A stretch of DNA of 64,000 bases from Myroides odoratimimus (GTDB lineage: Bacteria > Bacteroidota > Bacteroidia > Flavobacteriales > Flavobacteriaceae). The stretch spans positions 157,027 to 221,026 of the forward strand of contig NZ_JACAKB010000001.1 of the NCBI RefSeq assembly GCF_030326305.1. The letters are read 5' to 3'. Under the pieces are notes generated by a model. It was not told the DNA's origin, made no database searches, and saw only the letters and a list, made by a program, of their open reading frames with translations. Of the stretch, positions 61,441-64,000 are shown one piece after another. How positions within the stretch are numbered: position 1 is the first letter of the stretch; each line of letters opens with the position of its first letter. Position numbers and translations under genes: made by a program.

Positions 61441-63006
61441 ATGTACAGTGTGAATAAAGAGCTAATTATTAGGTCGAATTCTGATACAGTAGATTTTGCC
61501 TTATTAAAAGATGGAAAACTAATTGAACTACACAGAGAGAGAGAAGAGAGTGAGGATGATGGTTTTCAAGTGGGTGATATTTTTATCGCTAAGATTAGAA
61601 AACCTGTAGCAGGACTTAATGCTGCATTCGTTCACGTAGGATTTGAGAAGGATGCTTTCTTGCATTATCACGATCTAGGTCCTAATCTTCGAACTTTGCT
61701 GAAGTTCACTAAACTTGTAAGCGGAGGTAAATTAAAAGATTACTCCTTAAAAAACTTTCCTTTTGAGGAAGAAATTGATAAAGATGGCGTGGTTAGTGAT
61801 GTATTAAGTGCTAATCAGTCTTTATTAGTTCAGATTGTTAAAGAACCAATTTCTACTAAAGGACCTCGTATTAGTTCTGAACTTTCTATAGCAGGACGTT
61901 ATGTAGTCTTAGTTCCTTTCTCTAATAGAATCTCTATTTCTCAAAAGATAGAATCTAAAGAAGAAAAAGAGCGTTTAAAGAAACTTCTTCAAACAATCAA
62001 ACCAAAGGGGTTTGGAGTAATAGTACGTACGGTAGCAGAGGGAATGAAGGTGGCAGAGATCGAAAAAGATCTACAGAACCTAATGACTCGCTGGAACAAT
62101 ATGTGCAAAAAATTAAGCGTAGCTCATCATCCTTCTAAAGTATTAGGAGAGGTTAATAAAGCGTCGTCTATTCTTAGAGATGTGTTTAATGATACTTTCA
62201 CGGGTATCATGACTGATGATGAAGATATGTATTACCAAACGAAAGACTATTTGCAAGAGATAGCTCCTTCGAAAGTTTCTATTGTGAAGCACTATCAATC
62301 ATTAGAAGTTCCGATTTTCGAAAAATATAATATCGAACGTCAGATTAAGACTTCTTTTGGTAGAACAGTTTCTATGAGTAAGGGAGCTTATTTAATCATA
62401 GAGCATACTGAGGCGTTGCACGTCATAGATGTAAACAGTGGAAACCGCTCAAACAAAGCTCAGTCTCAAGAAGATACTGCCCTTGAAGTTAATCTTATCG
62501 CTGCTGCTGAGATAGCTAGACAGCTTAGATTAAGAGATATGGGAGGGATTATCGTAGTAGATTTTATTGACATGGGGAATCCAGAGAATAGAAAGACACT
62601 ATACGATTTCTTAAAAGAAGAAATGAGTGATGATAAAGCAAAGCATAAGATCTTGCCTCCTAGTAAATTTGGATTAATTCAAATCACTAGACAACGTGTT
62701 AGACCTGAAGTTAATATTGAAACGAGAGAAGAAGATCCTAATGAACATGGTGAAATCGAAGCTCCTATTCTTGTTATTGACAAAATAAAGGCTGACCTAG
62801 AAAATATTATTTCGAAAGATAAATCGAAAAAAATTATCTTAAATACGCACCCATTTGTGGCTGCTTATTTGACTAAAGGAATTCCATCTATTAGAGCTAA
62901 GTGGTACTTAGAGTTTAAAAAATGGGTTAAAGTAATTCCACGTGACGCTTACACGTATCTAGAATACCATTTCTTAGATGATAAAGGAAATGAACTTTCA
63001 GAATAA
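61441..63006 (+). CDS. rng: ribonuclease G (RNase E/G family)
   Basis: 521 residues, RNase G length without the long C-terminal scaffold of RNase E. Endonuclease of rRNA and mRNA. S1-like part about 35-130 (GDIFIAKIRKPVAGLNAAFV, DAFLHYHDLG), then the 5'-sensor and DNase I-like catalytic part with IDVNSGNR (the metal aspartate) and RLRDMGGIIVVDFIDM (second metal aspartate). Conserved flavobacterial neighbour of HU and mutY. Confidence 0.95.
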   Translation: MYSVNKELIIRSNSDTVDFALLKDGKLIELHREREESEDDGFQVGDIFIAKIRKPVAGLNAAFVHVGFEKDAFLHYHDLGPNLRTLLKFTKLVSGGKLKDYSLKNFPFEEEIDKDGVVSDVLSANQSLLVQIVKEPISTKGPRISSELSIAGRYVVLVPFSNRISISQKIESKEEKERLKKLLQTIKPKGFGVIVRTVAEGMKVAEIEKDLQNLMTRWNNMCKKLSVAHHPSKVLGEVNKASSILRDVFNDTFTGIMTDDEDMYYQTKDYLQEIAPSKVSIVKHYQSLEVPIFEKYNIERQIKTSFGRTVSMSKGAYLIIEHTEALHVIDVNSGNRSNKAQSQEDTALEVNLIAAAEIARQLRLRDMGGIIVVDFIDMGNPENRKTLYDFLKEEMSDDKAKHKILPPSKFGLIQITRQRVRPEVNIETREEDPNEHGEIEAPILVIDKIKADLENIISKDKSKKIILNTHPFVAAYLTKGIPSIRAKWYLEFKKWVKVIPRDAYTYLEYHFLDDKGNELSE

Positions 63007-63010
63007 CAAA

Positions 63011-63044
63011 AAAACCACTAGTCAGAGATTAGTGGTTTTTTTGT
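63011..63044 (+). terminator. rng terminator
   Basis: AACCACTA pairs with TAGTGGTT, followed by a run of T. Confidence 0.88.
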
Positions 63045-63549
63045 TTCTTACCTTTTGATAGCATTCTTACCTTTTAATAATCAAATAATCCTTTCTTAAA
63101 AAGTTGATTTAAAACTACATAAAGCGAGTCTTTGTCTTTTTTAGCACGGTGTTATACTCTTAGGGTATTATTTTTTTAAATAATGAACTTTGGGAATGTG
63201 TATAGCGATAGGATAACTTTAGGGCTATTATATTTATCCTTAGTGGTTTATTTGTGGTGTTTTCTATCTTATTATTTGCTTTTTATAATTTATTCAATAC
63301 TCAAAAAAGTAATTTAGCAAGTGTAAGAGAGCATTGTTTTGTATGTCAGCCTTGAGTATTATAATTAGTTTTTTGATAGGATAGTTGATTGTATAATCTT
63401 GTTTGGAAATGAGTGCTCATTTTCAATAAATGATATGGAATGTGGTAATTAGATATGTATTGGCTGAAATAATTGAATCAAGAAGATAAGTAAAAGAAGA
63501 AGAGGAGAAGTTGTTTTTGAGTGCAATTGAGGAATAGAGGAGCTGTTAT

Positions 63550-63556
63550 AGCTCCT
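63550..63556 (-). terminator. hairpin after pbpC
   Basis: AGAGGAGCT upstream (63535-63543) pairs with AGCTCCTCT (about 63549-63557) just after the stop codon of the minus-strand gene; the T run is weak. Confidence 0.45.
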
Positions 63557-63561
63557 CTGTT

Positions 63562-64000
63562 TTATTTAGGACTGCTGAGTGCTAATGTGATTTGAATGGT
63601 TTTTGTATTTCCATCAGCATCTACTATGGTTAGGTAGTGTGTGCCTGGATCGGCCTTTATAGCCTGTTCATGAAATAAGGAGGTCTCACCTAAATACTCT
63701 TCATCTAGGTACCAGTACAGTGTTTTGGCAGGGTTGCTAGTGGCTGCTTTAGCTATAAAAGGCTGTATATTAGAATAAAAGTCTTTCGTCAGATAGATTA
63801 GATCATTGTGCTTAGGATAGATAAACTCTGTCGTATTCTGTGCGTTATAATCTATACAGTCTGGTCTATAAGGAGGAAGATCCTTATAATCACTGTGATG
63901 ACGCTTATAGAAGTGTGCCATAGTAGGAGGTAAGATGAACCAAGGCTGATTAATGATATTATCAATGGGTTCGCACATACTATTGACTTGAAAGCTCATC
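63562..64000 (-). CDS. pbpC: penicillin-binding protein 1C, C-terminal part only
   Basis: About 145 codons of the 3' end; the 5' part continues beyond the right window edge. The segment LPPYRPDC and the tail YWYLDEEYLGETSLFHEQAI, DPGTHYLTIVDADGNTKTI match the C-terminal beta domain (BiPBP_C) of PbpC, a bifunctional peptidoglycan glycosyltransferase/transpeptidase. The catalytic domains lie outside the window, so activity cannot be judged. An internal methionine at 63999 is not the start. Confidence 0.8.
   Translation of the reverse strand, partial: MSFQVNSMCEPIDNIINQPWFILPPTMAHFYKRHHSDYKDLPPYRPDCIDYNAQNTTEFIYPKHNDLIYLTKDFYSNIQPFIAKAATSNPAKTLYWYLDEEYLGETSLFHEQAIKADPGTHYLTIVDADGNTKTIQITLALSSPK

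Larger units (their letters stand above)
63007..63561. other. intergenic region after rng
   Basis: It begins with the rng terminator and ends with a hairpin before the pbpC stop codon. Between them the AT-rich sequence shows no gene or repeat that I can support. Confidence 0.6.

Overview
The window looks like a chromosome segment of a low-GC member of the Bacteroidota, family Flavobacteriaceae; Myroides or a near relative is my best guess, but no single gene proves the genus. The evidence is the recurrent -7 promoter motif TAnnTTTG without clear Shine-Dalgarno sequences, a gliding lipoprotein gene (gldD) in the flavobacterial cluster mutY-ssb-gldD-HU-rng, outer-membrane receptors of the Bacteroidota beta-barrel type, and tRNA genes without an encoded CCA. 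I see no rRNA and no CRISPR array.

Region 1 (1-6937) is an integrative mobilizable element, probably cut by the left window edge. It ends at the 3' end of one of two tandem tRNA genes with a CAU anticodon. On the minus strand it carries, in order of transcription, a membrane protein, a helix-turn-helix excisionase-like protein, a VirE-type ATPase, a Toprim primase, a small relaxosome protein, a MOBP-type relaxase, a coiled-coil membrane protein and a RadC-type protein. A nested inverted repeat before the relaxosome genes is a candidate oriT, an array of TCATCT hexamers beside the helicase gene is a candidate replication origin, and an attC-like imperfect palindrome lies beside radC. No integrase gene is visible.

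Region 2 (7038-21616) starts with core genes: methylmalonyl-CoA epimerase divergent from rbfA, and a LolC/E-type permease. It then holds the most unusual locus of the window, a tightly packed four-gene operon (9574-16021) with a large Sel1-repeat protein, an Hsp90-family ATPase that is not canonical HtpG, and two paralogous helical-repeat-like proteins. A convergent gene encodes an acidic protein ending in a clamp-binding-like QISLF tail. D-lactate dehydrogenase and a DEAH helicase with an internal membrane hairpin follow.

Region 3 (21617-37975) holds two tandem outer-membrane beta-barrel receptors, a small XRE regulator, a FabH-type ketosynthase, an AraC regulator, and an RND efflux operon (tetR-tolC-like-acrA-like-acrB-like) with two palindromic operator repeats upstream of tetR. 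A 1-kb intergenic stretch contains two odd elements built of 11-bp repeats converging on a hairpin. A lipoprotein gene follows.

Region 4 (37976-51731) is mostly core metabolism: a polyprenyl diphosphate synthase, both subunit genes sucA and sucB of the 2-oxoglutarate dehydrogenase complex, class Ia ribonucleotide reductase nrdB-nrdA, and further on an AAA ATPase followed by a dGTPase (dgt). The last genes and nrdBA all touch dNTP supply.

Region 5 (51757-64000) has a lipoprotein, ribosomal proteins L21 and L27, a catalytic plus non-catalytic M16 peptidase pair, a heavy-metal-associated domain lipoprotein, gldD without its usual partner gldE, ssb, mutY, a DNA-binding HU gene, a 30-residue very basic protein, ribonuclease G, and the 3' end of a penicillin-binding protein 1C gene. 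Another 11-bp repeat element lies between the metal-binding lipoprotein and gldD.

The candidates I consider most likely to be undescribed are the Sel1/Hsp90/helical-repeat operon and the family of converging 11-bp repeat arrays in intergenic DNA.
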